From Pseudomonadota bacterium (lineage in GTDB: Bacteria; Pseudomonadota; Alphaproteobacteria; Rhizobiales; Xanthobacteraceae), in NCBI GenBank assembly GCA_023422775.1, contig JAFAGM010000131.1, positions 1-64,000 of the forward strand: a DNA stretch of 64,000 nucleotides, given 5' to 3'. Both the position numbers and the translations under genes were made by a program. Shown here piece after piece: positions 37,130 to 46,715 of this stretch (the first letter of the stretch is position 1; each line of letters opens with the position of its first letter). The notes beneath the pieces were generated by a model. The model was not told the DNA's origin. It saw nothing but the letters and a program-made list of their open reading frames with translations, and did not search any database.

Positions 37130-38413
37130 ATGGTCAAACCGTTTCCGTCGAAGACCCATATCGGCAACCACGTGCTGCATCCCGAAACCCTGATGCTGAA
37201 CTACGGCTACGATCCGCAACTGTCGGAAGGCGCCGTCAAGCCGCCGGTCTTCCTGACCTCGACCTTTGTTTTCAGGACCGCCGAAGACGGGCAGGATTTC
37301 TTCGATTTCGTCTCAGGTCGGCGCGAGCCTCCCGAAGGCATGGGAGCGGGCCTGGTTTATTCGCGGTTCAATCATCCCAACAGCGAGATCGTCGAGGACA
37401 GGCTGGCCGTCTATGAGCACACCGAGAAATGCGCGCTGTTCTCGTCCGGCATGTCAGCCATCGCAACCACGATCCTCGCATTCGTCCGCCCTGGCGACGT
37501 GATTCTGCACTCTCAACCACTCTATGGCGGAACAGAAACCCTGTTTGCCAAGACGCTTGCTGGCTTCTCGATCGGCGCAGTGGGCTTTGCTGACGGCACC
37601 GATGAAGCCCTGGTCAGTCTCGCGGCGGAGAACGCCATGCGCCAGGGCCGGGTCGCGATGATCTTCATCGAAACCCCGGCAAATCCCACCAACGGCCTTG
37701 TCGATATTGCGATGGTCCGTCGCGTCGCCGATACGATCGGTCAGGCCCAGGGGCACACACCGGTCGTCGCGTGCGACAATACGTTGCTCGGGCCGGTGTT
37801 TCAGCGACCGATCGAACACGGCGCGGATCTTTCCCTGTACTCGCTGACCAAATATGTCGGCGGTCATTCCGACCTGATCGCAGGTGCCGCGCTCGGTTCA
37901 AAACGGCTGATGAACGACGTCAAGGCCTTGCGAGGCGCCATCGGCACCCAACTGGACCCGCATTCCTGCTGGATGCTCAGCCGATCGCTCGAAACACTGA
38001 GTATCCGCATGGAGAAAGCCGACAGAAACGCGCGGCTCGTGGCGGATTACCTGCGCGATCACGCCAAAGTGGCCACGGTTCACTATCTTGCCCACCTCGA
38101 AGAGACGTCCCCGGCTGGCCGGCTGTTCGCGCGGCAATGCACCGGTGCCGGTTCCACGTTCTCGTTCGACATCGCCGGAGGCCAGGCCGCCGCATTCAAA
38201 TTCCTCAACGCACTGCAGATCTTCAAGCTGGCGGTGAGCCTCGGCGGGACGGAGTCGCTCGCCAGCCTGCCTGCCAGCATGACCCATTCCGGCGTTCCCG
38301 CCGACATCCGTCGGAAAATAGGCGTTCTCGACTCCACGATCCGGCTGTCAATCGGCATAGAGCATCCTTCCGATCTGATCGCCGATATCGCGCAGGCTTT
38401 GAATGCGGCATAG
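37130..38413 (+). CDS. Cystathionine gamma-synthase-family PLP enzyme
   Basis: A 427-residue Cys/Met-metabolism PLP enzyme. The N-terminal active-site loop VYSRFNHPNSEIVEDRLA near residue 80 is typical, as are SSGMSAI and SQPLYGGTETL. SLTKYVGGHSDLIAG near residue 239 holds the PLP-binding lysine, and the C-terminus VRLSIGIEHPSDLIADI-type motif is present (here IRLSIGIEHPSDLI). It could be cystathionine gamma-synthase, methionine gamma-lyase or an O-acylhomoserine sulfhydrylase; the sequence does not decide. It is divergent to msrA, which fits sulfur-amino-acid metabolism. Confidence 0.9.
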   Translation: MVKPFPSKTHIGNHVLHPETLMLNYGYDPQLSEGAVKPPVFLTSTFVFRTAEDGQDFFDFVSGRREPPEGMGAGLVYSRFNHPNSEIVEDRLAVYEHTEKCALFSSGMSAIATTILAFVRPGDVILHSQPLYGGTETLFAKTLAGFSIGAVGFADGTDEALVSLAAENAMRQGRVAMIFIETPANPTNGLVDIAMVRRVADTIGQAQGHTPVVACDNTLLGPVFQRPIEHGADLSLYSLTKYVGGHSDLIAGAALGSKRLMNDVKALRGAIGTQLDPHSCWMLSRSLETLSIRMEKADRNARLVADYLRDHAKVATVHYLAHLEETSPAGRLFARQCTGAGSTFSFDIAGGQAAAFKFLNALQIFKLAVSLGGTESLASLPASMTHSGVPADIRRKIGVLDSTIRLSIGIEHPSDLIADIAQALNAA

Positions 38414-38537
38414 CTGCGGGCGATTGGTCCTGGAACCCCGCCGCCCCATCCGCTCGGGCCATTTGCTTACCCCGATATCCGTCGTTGCGAGCACGCGCGA
38501 ATTGACCGACCTTCGGAGCGAAATGGGGAAATGATTC

Positions 38538-40610
38538 GTGCTCGCCGATACTGCCGAGGGTTATCTGGAAGGTCTCAATCCGGAACAGCGCAGGGCTGTC
38601 GAACACAGTGCTGGCTCGGGCGGAACCATTGGTCCGCCACTTCTCGTGATCGCCGGCGCGGGATCGGGAAAGACCAACACGCTCGCGCATCGGGTGGCGC
38701 ATCTGATCATCAGAGGCGCTGATCCGCGGCGCATGCTGCTGATGACGTTCTCGCGCCGCGCCGCCTCCGAGATGGCACAGCGCGTGGAACGCATCGCGCG
38801 CCGTGTGCTGGGCGACCGAGCCGGCGTCATGACCGATGCGCTGACCTGGGCCGGCACCTTTCACGGCATCGGAGCACGGCTGCTGCGAGAATACGCCGAA
38901 CGCATCGGCTTCGATCCAACCTTCACCATTCACGACCGCGAGGATTCCGCGGACCTGTTGAATCTGGTTCGCCACGAACTCGGCTATTCGAAGACCGAAA
39001 GCCGCTTTCCCGCAAAGGGCACCTGCCTGTCGATTTATTCCCGCTGCGTCAATGCGGAAGCGCCGATAGAGGCTGTGCTCGGACAGCATTATCCCTGGTG
39101 CTCGGGCTGGGCAGACGAACTCAAGCAATTGTTCGCGGGTTACGTCGAGGCCAAGCAGAAACAGAACGTGCTCGATTACGACGACCTGTTGCTGTGGTGG
39201 GCCCAGATGATGTCCGAGCCTTCGATTGCAGAAGAGATCGGCGGACGCTTCGATCACGTCATGGTCGACGAATACCAGGATACGAACCGTCTCCAGGCCA
39301 CGATCCTGCTGGCGCTCAAGCCGGACGGCCACGGGCTGACCGTGGTCGGCGACGACGCCCAATCGATCTATTCGTTCCGCGCCGCTACCGTCAGAAACAT
39401 CCTGGATTTCCCGAACCACTTCAGCCCCAGGGCGGAGATCGTCACGCTCGACCGCAACTACCGCTCGACCCAGCCCGTGCTGGCGGCTGCGAACTGCGTC
39501 ATCGGGCTTGCGAGAGAACGGTTCACCAAGAATCTCTGGACCGAACGCAGTTCGGCTCAACTGCCGCGCCTGGTCACAGTGCGCGATGAAGCCGACCAGG
39601 CGCGCTATGTCGTCGAGCAGGTGCTGTCGAACCGCGAGGAAGGATTTCGTCTGAAGGAGCAGGCTGTGCTGTTCCGGACGTCGTCGCACAGCGGCCCGCT
39701 GGAAGTCGAACTCACACGGCGCAACATTCCGTTCGTCAAGTTCGGCGGCCTGAAATTCCTGGACGCGGCCCACGTCAAGGATGTGCTCGCGCTACTGAAG
39801 TTCGTCGAGAATCCCCGGGATCGCGTTGCGGGGTTCCGCGCTCTTCACTTGCTGCCCGGCATTGGGCCAGCGTCGGCCCAGCGCATTCTCGATGGAACCG
39901 CCGCTTCGGCTGATCCGCTATCGGCATTCGCAGCGTTGCCCGCAACGCCTCGGGCCGGCCAGGATTGGGCTTCTTTTGTCCAGACGCTCGCAAATCTGCG
40001 CTATTCCGAGTGGCCGTCGGACATTGAACGGGCTCGCCTTTGGTACACCCCGCATCTGGAACGGATCCACGAGGACAGCGAGGTTCGGCTGGCAGACCTG
40101 CTGCAGCTTGAGCAGATCGCGGCGGGTTATCCTTCCCGGCAGCGCTTTCTGACCGAACTGACGCTCGATCCGCCGGATGCGACGAGCGATCGTTCCGGAC
40201 CGCCGTTGCGCGACGAAGACTATCTCATCCTGTCGACCATCCATTCGGCAAAGGGACAGGAATGGAAGGCGGTATTTGCCCTGAACGTCGTCGACGGCTG
40301 CATGCCGTCCGATCTGGGCGCGGGCACGACTGCCGAACTCGAGGAGGAACGGCGCCTCCTCTACGTCGCCATGACGCGCGCAAAGGACGATCTGCACTTG
40401 ATCGTACCGCAAAGATTCTTCGTGCACGGACAGCAGGCCCGCGGTGACAGGCATGTTTATGCATCTCGAACCCGCTTCATTCCGGATCCCCTGCTCAAGC
40501 TGTTCGAGCGTCGTGCCTGGCCTGTGATGGCGGCCGCTTCGCGCACCGAAAGGACCGGTCAGACTTCGAAGATCGATATCCGGGAGCGAATGCGCGGAAT
40601 GTGGCGTTAG
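38538..40610 (+). CDS. UvrD/Rep-type ATP-dependent DNA helicase
   Basis: A 690-residue SF1 helicase. Motifs are VIAGAGSGKTNTLAHRV (Walker A, near residue 37), MTFSRRAASEM, VDEYQDTNRLQ near 243, VVGDDAQSIYSFRAA near 270, LDRNYRSTQPVL and STIHSAKGQEWKAVF near 565. It starts at GTG 38538; no other start in this frame is better. It is shorter at the C-terminus than E. coli UvrD (720 residues) and not next to repair genes. Confidence 0.9.
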   Translation: MLADTAEGYLEGLNPEQRRAVEHSAGSGGTIGPPLLVIAGAGSGKTNTLAHRVAHLIIRGADPRRMLLMTFSRRAASEMAQRVERIARRVLGDRAGVMTDALTWAGTFHGIGARLLREYAERIGFDPTFTIHDREDSADLLNLVRHELGYSKTESRFPAKGTCLSIYSRCVNAEAPIEAVLGQHYPWCSGWADELKQLFAGYVEAKQKQNVLDYDDLLLWWAQMMSEPSIAEEIGGRFDHVMVDEYQDTNRLQATILLALKPDGHGLTVVGDDAQSIYSFRAATVRNILDFPNHFSPRAEIVTLDRNYRSTQPVLAAANCVIGLARERFTKNLWTERSSAQLPRLVTVRDEADQARYVVEQVLSNREEGFRLKEQAVLFRTSSHSGPLEVELTRRNIPFVKFGGLKFLDAAHVKDVLALLKFVENPRDRVAGFRALHLLPGIGPASAQRILDGTAASADPLSAFAALPATPRAGQDWASFVQTLANLRYSEWPSDIERARLWYTPHLERIHEDSEVRLADLLQLEQIAAGYPSRQRFLTELTLDPPDATSDRSGPPLRDEDYLILSTIHSAKGQEWKAVFALNVVDGCMPSDLGAGTTAELEEERRLLYVAMTRAKDDLHLIVPQRFFVHGQQARGDRHVYASRTRFIPDPLLKLFERRAWPVMAAASRTERTGQTSKIDIRERMRGMWR

Positions 40611-40808
40611 CCGGGCTTCGAGGTTTGGTGCACGCTCGGGTTGGTGCATTCGCCTTTGGTATCACCAACCATTGAACTTCAATCGCGATGCGCCGGGTGA
40701 AATTTGCCTGTGATGTCGTATCATGTGCAACCTTTCGAACGGTTCGTTATTGCAGACCCGAGCCACAATTCTTGTTCCGGGGTGGCAACAGGGCGATCGG
40801 AGGTTTGC

Positions 40809-41336
40809 ATGCGCTTCCTGGCGGCAATCGGTGCTTTGGCGATCGCAATCGGCATTGCTGCCGCGGCGTTCTTCTTTGGCGGCTACTACAACGTCGCCGG
40901 AACCGCCGAAGACCCCGCCCCCGTCGCATGGGCTCTGACCCGCGTGCGGGTCGCGTCGATCAACCGCCACGCCAACGACAGCCCGCCGGCCTCGTTCGGC
41001 GATGCGGCCATGGTGCAGGCTGGCGCCAGGGCTTATGCGAGTTTCGGCTGCGCGACCTGCCACGGCGCGCCGGGCGTCATGTGGCTCAAGCTCTCGGAAG
41101 GACTCCATCCCTATCCACCGGACCTGAAGAAGGTCGCCGGCGATCTTTCCCCTGCCCAACTGTTCTGGATCATCAAGAACGGCATCAACATGACGGGCAT
41201 GCCGAGCTTTGCGGAGGCCGGCGCCACCGATGACGAGATCTGGTCAATTGCCGCCTTCGTCAAGAAATTGCCGGACGGTGTTTCCGACGCCGACTACAAG
41301 AGTTGGACCGCAGGGGTCGAACCAAAGCAGCATTAG
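40809..41336 (+). CDS. Membrane-anchored c-type cytochrome
   Basis: A 175-residue protein with an N-terminal hydrophobic anchor or signal (FLAAIGALAIAIGIAAAAFFFGG). The single haem motif CATCH is near residue 82, and GMPSF with downstream methionine (MTGMP) supplies a plausible sixth ligand. The ATG at 40809 follows GGAGGTTTGC. The partner oxidase or dehydrogenase is not in the window. Its start region contains several overlapping frames, but only this one carries the haem site. Confidence 0.88.
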   Translation: MRFLAAIGALAIAIGIAAAAFFFGGYYNVAGTAEDPAPVAWALTRVRVASINRHANDSPPASFGDAAMVQAGARAYASFGCATCHGAPGVMWLKLSEGLHPYPPDLKKVAGDLSPAQLFWIIKNGINMTGMPSFAEAGATDDEIWSIAAFVKKLPDGVSDADYKSWTAGVEPKQH

Positions 41337-41342
41337 GCCGCT

Positions 41343-42686
41343 TCAGCCTGGTGGCTCGGCCTTTTGGGCTTCCCCGGACAAAACGACGACGGCACCGGCC
41401 ATGGCTGCCAGCACGGCCCAATACGCATAGCGATAATCAGACGCCACGCCCATGGCATAGAAGCTCAGGACATAGACCGTCGCCGAACCGCAAACGCCAA
41501 GGGCGAATGCGGCTTCGCGCGGCGGACTAAGCCGCCAGCCGACACAGCATACGACGATACATGCCAGCAGCCAGAAGCCGGCCCGAAGCAACGGCGTGGG
41601 TTTGAGCAGGTCGTGCGCGGAGACCATGGCGTTGAAAGCGGCGCGATCGGCAAATACCTTCTGCGTCGGATGCTCGACGTCCGCAGTCCACATCGTCAGA
41701 TTGTCGGCGGCGAGAAAATTCCACATGAAGGCCGAACGGTGCTGCAGATAGGCGACGGGATGGCGGAGCATCGCCTGCATCCAGGCCTTCGATATTGCCG
41801 ACGTACCGAACAGGCCTTTCTCGCGCTCGACCTTGCGCATCACGAAATCACAGGGATCGAGCCGCCAGTAGATATCCCACAGGGTTGGCTGGTAGCATTT
41901 GTCGAGCAGCATCGCGTTTTCAGATTCGCTCCAGTCGACCGGAAACTGATTCTGTTTCGCGAAATGGCTGATGCCGCCCAGATCGAAGATCATGATCGTT
42001 TGCAGCGGATGCTGTCGCTTCGCGTCCAGCATGCCGTAATAAACCACCTGCACGATCCCGAAGAGGGCGATGGCGGCCGGGATATAGAACATTAGTATTC
42101 TGAGTAGCGTGACCCGCGAAATCCAGACGGCATAGGCGGCGAGCACCGGCGCGGCCAGCAGGGCGTTTGGCCTCAACAATACCCCGAGGACAACCAACGC
42201 TAGCGCCAGTGCCTGCCCGGTCCACCTGACCTGCGACCGCCGTTCAGAGACTGCAAATAGGACGGCTGCGGCGAGCAGCCAGCACGCCGCCAGGAGGATG
42301 TCCCGCCAGATGATCCCGGCAAGGGCCAGGGCCGGCGGCGTCATTGCCAGCAGCGGCAACAGCAGCGCGCCGGCCTTGCCGCGGGATGCGAGCGCAAACG
42401 ACAGGATACCGAAGCCCAGCCAGTAGGTCGTGGCCGTCAGCAGGAACATGCTGCCGGCGCCCGGGGCAATCGGATCGATCAGGCCCCATAGCCAGACCAT
42501 GACCGGAGACTGCCAGTCGCCGAACGTACCCCTGGCGATGTCCTCGTAAACGAACTTGGCATCGTAGGTCATGACGCCCGGGTAGAAGATCAGAAGCGTC
42601 AGGCCGAAACCGATCGCAATCAGGGCGGCGGCGGAAACCGTAAGAAGCCGTCGCTCCGACGGCGGCCGCTCAGGCTCCGACGGCAT
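41343..42686 (-). CDS. Polytopic membrane protein, GT-C-like architecture
   Basis: A 447-residue membrane protein with about ten hydrophobic segments. After the first helix it has YPGVMTYDAKFVYEDIARG near residue 34, an acidic first periplasmic loop that recalls GT-C glycosyltransferases, but no defined family motif was recognised. The start at 42686 overlaps the FkbM gene by 17 bp, so it is in the same operon as OpgH and FkbM. A role in envelope glycan assembly is inference from context. Confidence 0.75.
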   Translation of the reverse strand: MPSEPERPPSERRLLTVSAAALIAIGFGLTLLIFYPGVMTYDAKFVYEDIARGTFGDWQSPVMVWLWGLIDPIAPGAGSMFLLTATTYWLGFGILSFALASRGKAGALLLPLLAMTPPALALAGIIWRDILLAACWLLAAAVLFAVSERRSQVRWTGQALALALVVLGVLLRPNALLAAPVLAAYAVWISRVTLLRILMFYIPAAIALFGIVQVVYYGMLDAKRQHPLQTIMIFDLGGISHFAKQNQFPVDWSESENAMLLDKCYQPTLWDIYWRLDPCDFVMRKVEREKGLFGTSAISKAWMQAMLRHPVAYLQHRSAFMWNFLAADNLTMWTADVEHPTQKVFADRAAFNAMVSAHDLLKPTPLLRAGFWLLACIVVCCVGWRLSPPREAAFALGVCGSATVYVLSFYAMGVASDYRYAYWAVLAAMAGAVVVLSGEAQKAEPPG

Positions 42687-43413
42687 AAATGTCCCCCGAA
42701 TTGGCCGAGTGCGGCAGCGCCATCAGCCATCCCGCGACATCGGCGGCGCCGATCCACTCACCTGCCAGCGCCTGGCTCTCCCCGAGCGCTGCGTTGAAGC
42801 GCGTGTAGCCCATCGCCGAACAACGCTCGATGCAGGCGAGCGCCACATCGCGCTGGATGGTGGTGAATTCGAATGACAGTGCGCGAACCCTGTGTGACAG
42901 GCCGAGCAGCGCCTCCGCCTCGAAGCCTTCGACGTCGAGCTTGATGAACGCGGGCACGCCGTGCCGGGCGATCAGCACATCGAGCGTGGTGACCTCGATG
43001 TCGATAGTCTCGTTCCAGCGCTGGGCTTCCCAGCCCGGGGCGTCGCGTGCTGCCTCGACGAACGCGGGCGATACCGTCGAGACCGTCGGGTTGTCAGTAT
43101 TGATCAGCATTCGCGCCCTGCCTGGTTCGCGACCCGCCGCGACCGCCTCGATCGCCACCGATGCGTTGCGTCCATAGAGCAGCCTGAGCGCCCTGACCAT
43201 GGCCGGCTGCGGCTCCACCGCGACGACGCGCGCGCCGAGCCGTCGGAACGAGGCGACGCGGTCGCCGACATGGGCGCCGACGTCGAAGACCAGATCGCCG
43301 GCTCGGACGAAGTTGCCATAGAGGCGATCCATCGCCGCTGCCCGCCTCCTGTTTCCGTAATAGATACGAAACGACCTGAGGGTGGCGCGCGCGGTCGTCA
43401 CAGCACCAGGCAT
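42670..43413 (-). CDS. FkbM family methyltransferase
   Basis: A 247-residue SAM-dependent methyltransferase of the FkbM type. The ATG at 43413 starts 2 bp after the OpgH stop; the longer frame to 43953 lies inside OpgH. Motif I is VFDVGAHVGDRVASF near residue 43, followed by VVAVEPQPAMVRAL, and FIKLDVEGFEAEALLG near 162. FkbM enzymes O-methylate sugars or polyketides, so a glycan is the likely target here. Confidence 0.87.
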   Translation of the reverse strand: MPGAVTTARATLRSFRIYYGNRRRAAAMDRLYGNFVRAGDLVFDVGAHVGDRVASFRRLGARVVAVEPQPAMVRALRLLYGRNASVAIEAVAAGREPGRARMLINTDNPTVSTVSPAFVEAARDAPGWEAQRWNETIDIEVTTLDVLIARHGVPAFIKLDVEGFEAEALLGLSHRVRALSFEFTTIQRDVALACIERCSAMGYTRFNAALGESQALAGEWIGAADVAGWLMALPHSANSGDIYAVGA

Positions 43414-43415
43414 GG

Positions 43416-45239
43416 CTAGACCGAGTTCGCCAACGGCGGCGAGCTCTCCGAATGGATCGCTGGCAAGGCCAGCGCGAGAAGATCCTCCGGAATTGCCGTT
43501 TCCTCGGGAAGCCGGCCGACGCCGATGCGCGCTGCAAGGCTGCCAAGCGCAGGCCAGGCCGTCACCACCGCAAACGGGACGGCCAGCGCCGGGCCGCCGG
43601 CAAGCAGGAGAATGTACGGCAATGCCCACGGCTGGTTGAGAACCACAAGGCCAAGCGCAGCGCATCCGACAAGGGTCTGGGGCCACAGATCGCGCAGCGC
43701 CAGTTTGACGGGCACCGCGTGATCGTCGCGGATTTGTCCCATCCAGCTGATTTCGCGATTGAGCAGCAAACCAAAGAGAAAGATCGTATGGCCGATCCAG
43801 AGGATCGGACACAGGACGATCGAGTACGCGGTTTCGATCAGAAAGTTGACGATGAAGCGCCCGGCTCCGCCGAACGCGCGGCGCTCTTCCGGCGCCAGCA
43901 GCACGTCGAGCGCGCCCGCAATCTTGGGCGAGAACCACATCGCCAGCACCCACGCCAGCAAGACGTTCCCGACATCGGAACGCATGATGGTCGCAGGATC
44001 GTCAGTCAGCACGAGTGCGGTCGTCGCGAGCACGAGCAAGCCGATCCACGCCGGAGAGCCGATGAACATCAGTATGGCAAGCACCAGCTGATAGCGGCTG
44101 ACCGGCCTGAGATCCGGCAGCAGGAGCAGCCGCCAGTATTGCATGTTGCCCTGGCACCAGCGCAGGTCCCGGCGCATGAACTCGAGTAACGTCGGCGGGT
44201 TTGCCTCCCACCCCAGATCTTCCCGCGGTATCACGCGCACGTGGTAACCGGCAGCCCGCATCAGCGCCGCTTCGATCTGATCGTGACTGAGGATATGCCG
44301 CTCATCTTCTCCGTCTCCGGACAACATCGGCAGATGGCAATGCCTGATGAACGGCTCGAGCCGCAGGATGGCGTTGTGGCCCCAATAGGGACCGCAATCG
44401 GACTGCCACCACGCGCTGCCAATCGTGTAGGATCGCATGCCGAGCCGCATGCCGAACTGAAAGACGCGGGCGAACAAGCTCGCTGACGGCAACCCGACGA
44501 TAAGGCCCTGAAGGATGCCGAGCCTGGGATCCACCTGCATGATGCGAACCAGGCGGATAACGGCATCGGCGGGCATGAAGCTGTCGGCATCGAGCGTAAC
44601 CGCAAACTCGTGGCGGCTTCCCCAGCTCTCACAGAAATCGCGGATATTGCCGGCCTTGAAACCGGAATTTTCCGTCCGCCTTCTGTAGGTGATTGCAATC
44701 CGATCGCGCCAACGTACGATCAATTCTGAAAACCGCGCTTCTTCAACAGCCGCAAGATCGGCATCGCCGGTATCGCTCAGCAGGTAGAGGTGGAAGCGCC
44801 CGGCATATCCGGAAGCCTCGATGCCATCGAGCATCGGCTCCAGGTTTCGGATGATGCGAACCGGCTGTTCGTTGCGAACACACAGAAGAATGGCAGTCGA
44901 CGCCGTCACCGGTTCGTTGCCCCGGATCAGTCCAGCCGCTGATATCACTGCGGCCACGGGATCGGGCGAAAGGCGCATGATGACGAAGCCGATCGCGGCA
45001 TTACAAAATCCAGCCACCATCCACGGCAAAGTGACCGCGAACAGGAGAAGCGCCGCCAGATCGAGGATTCCATATCCGCCCGGCGCCAGCGCCAGCGCGG
45101 CGAGCCATAGCGACCCCGCCATCGTGACCAAAAACAGGGATGCAAAGATCGCCCGCCTGGCGAACATGCTCTTCTCGGCGCTGTGAGCTTGTATCATTGC
45201 GGGTGGGTGCACTCGGGGAAACAGGTTACGGCTTCTCAT
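43416..45239 (-). CDS. Glucan glucosyltransferase H-like (OpgH/MdoH) protein
   Basis: A 607-residue GT2 membrane enzyme similar to OpgH, which polymerises UDP-glucose into osmoregulated periplasmic glucan. Catalytic segments are ILLCVRNEQP near residue 120, TLDADSF near 215 and RRDLRWCQGNMQY near 355 (the R/Q-x-x-R-W-type motif). Several membrane helices flank the domain. It is shorter than E. coli OpgH (847 residues), and no OpgG partner lies nearby. The ATG at 45197 (MIQAHSAEK) is an alternative start; neither has a strong ribosome binding site. Confidence 0.85.
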   Translation of the reverse strand: MRSRNLFPRVHPPAMIQAHSAEKSMFARRAIFASLFLVTMAGSLWLAALALAPGGYGILDLAALLLFAVTLPWMVAGFCNAAIGFVIMRLSPDPVAAVISAAGLIRGNEPVTASTAILLCVRNEQPVRIIRNLEPMLDGIEASGYAGRFHLYLLSDTGDADLAAVEEARFSELIVRWRDRIAITYRRRTENSGFKAGNIRDFCESWGSRHEFAVTLDADSFMPADAVIRLVRIMQVDPRLGILQGLIVGLPSASLFARVFQFGMRLGMRSYTIGSAWWQSDCGPYWGHNAILRLEPFIRHCHLPMLSGDGEDERHILSHDQIEAALMRAAGYHVRVIPREDLGWEANPPTLLEFMRRDLRWCQGNMQYWRLLLLPDLRPVSRYQLVLAILMFIGSPAWIGLLVLATTALVLTDDPATIMRSDVGNVLLAWVLAMWFSPKIAGALDVLLAPEERRAFGGAGRFIVNFLIETAYSIVLCPILWIGHTIFLFGLLLNREISWMGQIRDDHAVPVKLALRDLWPQTLVGCAALGLVVLNQPWALPYILLLAGGPALAVPFAVVTAWPALGSLAARIGVGRLPEETAIPEDLLALALPAIHSESSPPLANSV

Positions 45240-45313
45240 TCGCCGGCAGGCAGGGCAGACTACCGCTTATAACACGTGATGCAGCCGGGAATTCCAGTCC
45301 GAGATCGAAGAAA

Positions 45314-46303
45314 ATGGCGATGAGTGCGAATGCCGATATTGCCTCGGCCCTGTGGTATCGCGGACCGGGGCAGGTGGAGATTCGCCGGGAAGAGCTGGTT
45401 TTGCCCGGCGCAGGCGAAGTCCGTGTGAAAACGCTCTATAGCGCGATCAGCCGGGGCACCGAATCCCTTGTTTTCGGGGGGCGGGTACCCGTGAGCGAAT
45501 TCGAGCGGATGCGTGCGCCGTTCATGGCGGGTGATTTTCCCTTCCCCGTCAAATACGGCTACGCCGCGGTCGGATGGATCGAGAGTGCCGGAGGCCCACT
45601 GCAGGGAAAGAACGTCTTCGCGCTATTCCCGCACCAGACCGCCTTCAACATCGCCGCAAGCGCAGTAGTCGCGCTTCCGCAGGACGTGCCGCCACAGCGC
45701 GCGGTGCTGGCGGCCAACATGGAGACCGCGCTCAACGGCGTATGGGACGCAGCACCGGGGCCGGCCGACCGCATCGCCGTGATCGGGGCCGGCGTCGTCG
45801 GTTCGCTCGTCGCCTATCTTTGCGGTCGGATTCCCGGTACCGAGGTTACGCTCGTCGATATAAATCCAGACCGGGCGAAATTAGCTGGCACTCTCGGGGT
45901 TGGTTTCGCTGAACCCGGGCAGGCAAAGGCTGACTGCGACCTCGTCGTTCACGCCAGCGGCTCGCCCGACGGACTGCGAACGGCGCTCGAACTGGGCGGC
46001 GATGAGGCAACTGTGCTCGAGATGAGTTGGTATGGTGACGCCGCGGTGACCGCAATGCTTGGTGGCGCCTTCCACAGCCGCCGGCTTCGGCTGGTATCGA
46101 GCCAGGTCGGGCGCGTTTCCCCATCGCACCGTCCGCGCTGGACCTACGTCCGCCGTCTCGCCGCTGCCGTCGCACTTCTCAATGATCCGCGCCTCGACGC
46201 CTTGCTTGCACGCGAGGTTGCGTTTGCAGACTTGCCGGATCGACTGCCGGGAATTCTCGACGCCGGGAGCGGGATACTGTGCCAACCCATCGTCTATTCG
46301 TAA
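45314..46303 (+). CDS. Zinc-type alcohol dehydrogenase-like oxidoreductase (BchC-like MDR)
   Basis: A 329-residue medium-chain dehydrogenase. The N-terminal SAISRGTESLVFGGRVP near residue 44 resembles BchC-type members, and VIGAGVVGSLVAYLCG near 155 is the nucleotide-binding Rossmann motif followed by LVDINPDR. The usual catalytic zinc Cys/His ligands are not visible. The ATG at 45314 is preceded only by weak GAAG. It is the first gene of the operon with the PTPS-like, GT4 and methyltransferase genes and probably oxidises or reduces a pathway intermediate. Confidence 0.85.
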   Translation: MAMSANADIASALWYRGPGQVEIRREELVLPGAGEVRVKTLYSAISRGTESLVFGGRVPVSEFERMRAPFMAGDFPFPVKYGYAAVGWIESAGGPLQGKNVFALFPHQTAFNIAASAVVALPQDVPPQRAVLAANMETALNGVWDAAPGPADRIAVIGAGVVGSLVAYLCGRIPGTEVTLVDINPDRAKLAGTLGVGFAEPGQAKADCDLVVHASGSPDGLRTALELGGDEATVLEMSWYGDAAVTAMLGGAFHSRRLRLVSSQVGRVSPSHRPRWTYVRRLAAAVALLNDPRLDALLAREVAFADLPDRLPGILDAGSGILCQPIVYS

Positions 46304-46313
46304 GGAGCTGCAT

Positions 46314-46715
46314 TTGTTCACCGTTGAAGTTCGCGACCACATCATGATCGCCCATTCGTTCCAGGGCGCCGTTTTCGGGCCCGCGCAGGCGCTGCACGGG
46401 GCGACCTTCGTCGTCGATGCGGCCTTCATCGCGGACACCCTCGACAACAATGGAATCGTCATCGACATCGGCCGCGCGCATGATGCGCTCAAGGCCGTGC
46501 TGGCGCCGCTCAACTACCGCAATCTCGACGAAGTGCCGGAGTTCAGGGGCGTCAACACCACGACGGAATTTCTGTCCAAGCACATTTTCGACGGGCTGGC
46601 GACACCGGCCCGGGCCGGCGAACTCGGCCGTCCCGGCCGGGAGCTGAAGGCATTGCGCATCACGCTGTCGGAGTCACACCTCGCCCGCGCGCAATACGAG
46701 GCGCCCTTGTGGTGA
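46314..46715 (+). CDS. PTPS/QueD-fold protein lacking the standard active site
   Basis: A 133-residue protein of the 6-pyruvoyl-tetrahydropterin synthase/QueD fold. It starts at TTG 46314 after TAAGGAG. By eye against E. coli QueD, the catalytic Cys27 position is Ala, the zinc-binding HGH is HGA (LHGATFVV), and the LDH catalytic pair is LNY (PLNYRNLDE). Only one of three zinc ligands (H in IAHSF), the H of HGA and the C-terminal Glu (SESHLARAQYE) remain. It may bind a pterin or act on another substrate; QueD or PTPS activity is not supported. Confidence 0.85.
   Translation: MFTVEVRDHIMIAHSFQGAVFGPAQALHGATFVVDAAFIADTLDNNGIVIDIGRAHDALKAVLAPLNYRNLDEVPEFRGVNTTTEFLSKHIFDGLATPARAGELGRPGRELKALRITLSESHLARAQYEAPLW

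Noticed and set aside
38223..39773. A 516-codon minus-strand frame across the PLP-enzyme and helicase genes.
   Set aside because: It overlaps two strong genes with intact motifs, has no motif of its own and no suitable start.
40688..41233. A 181-codon plus-strand frame overlapping the cytochrome c gene.
   Set aside because: The CATCH haem motif and the signal anchor are only in the other frame, which also has the good ribosome binding site.
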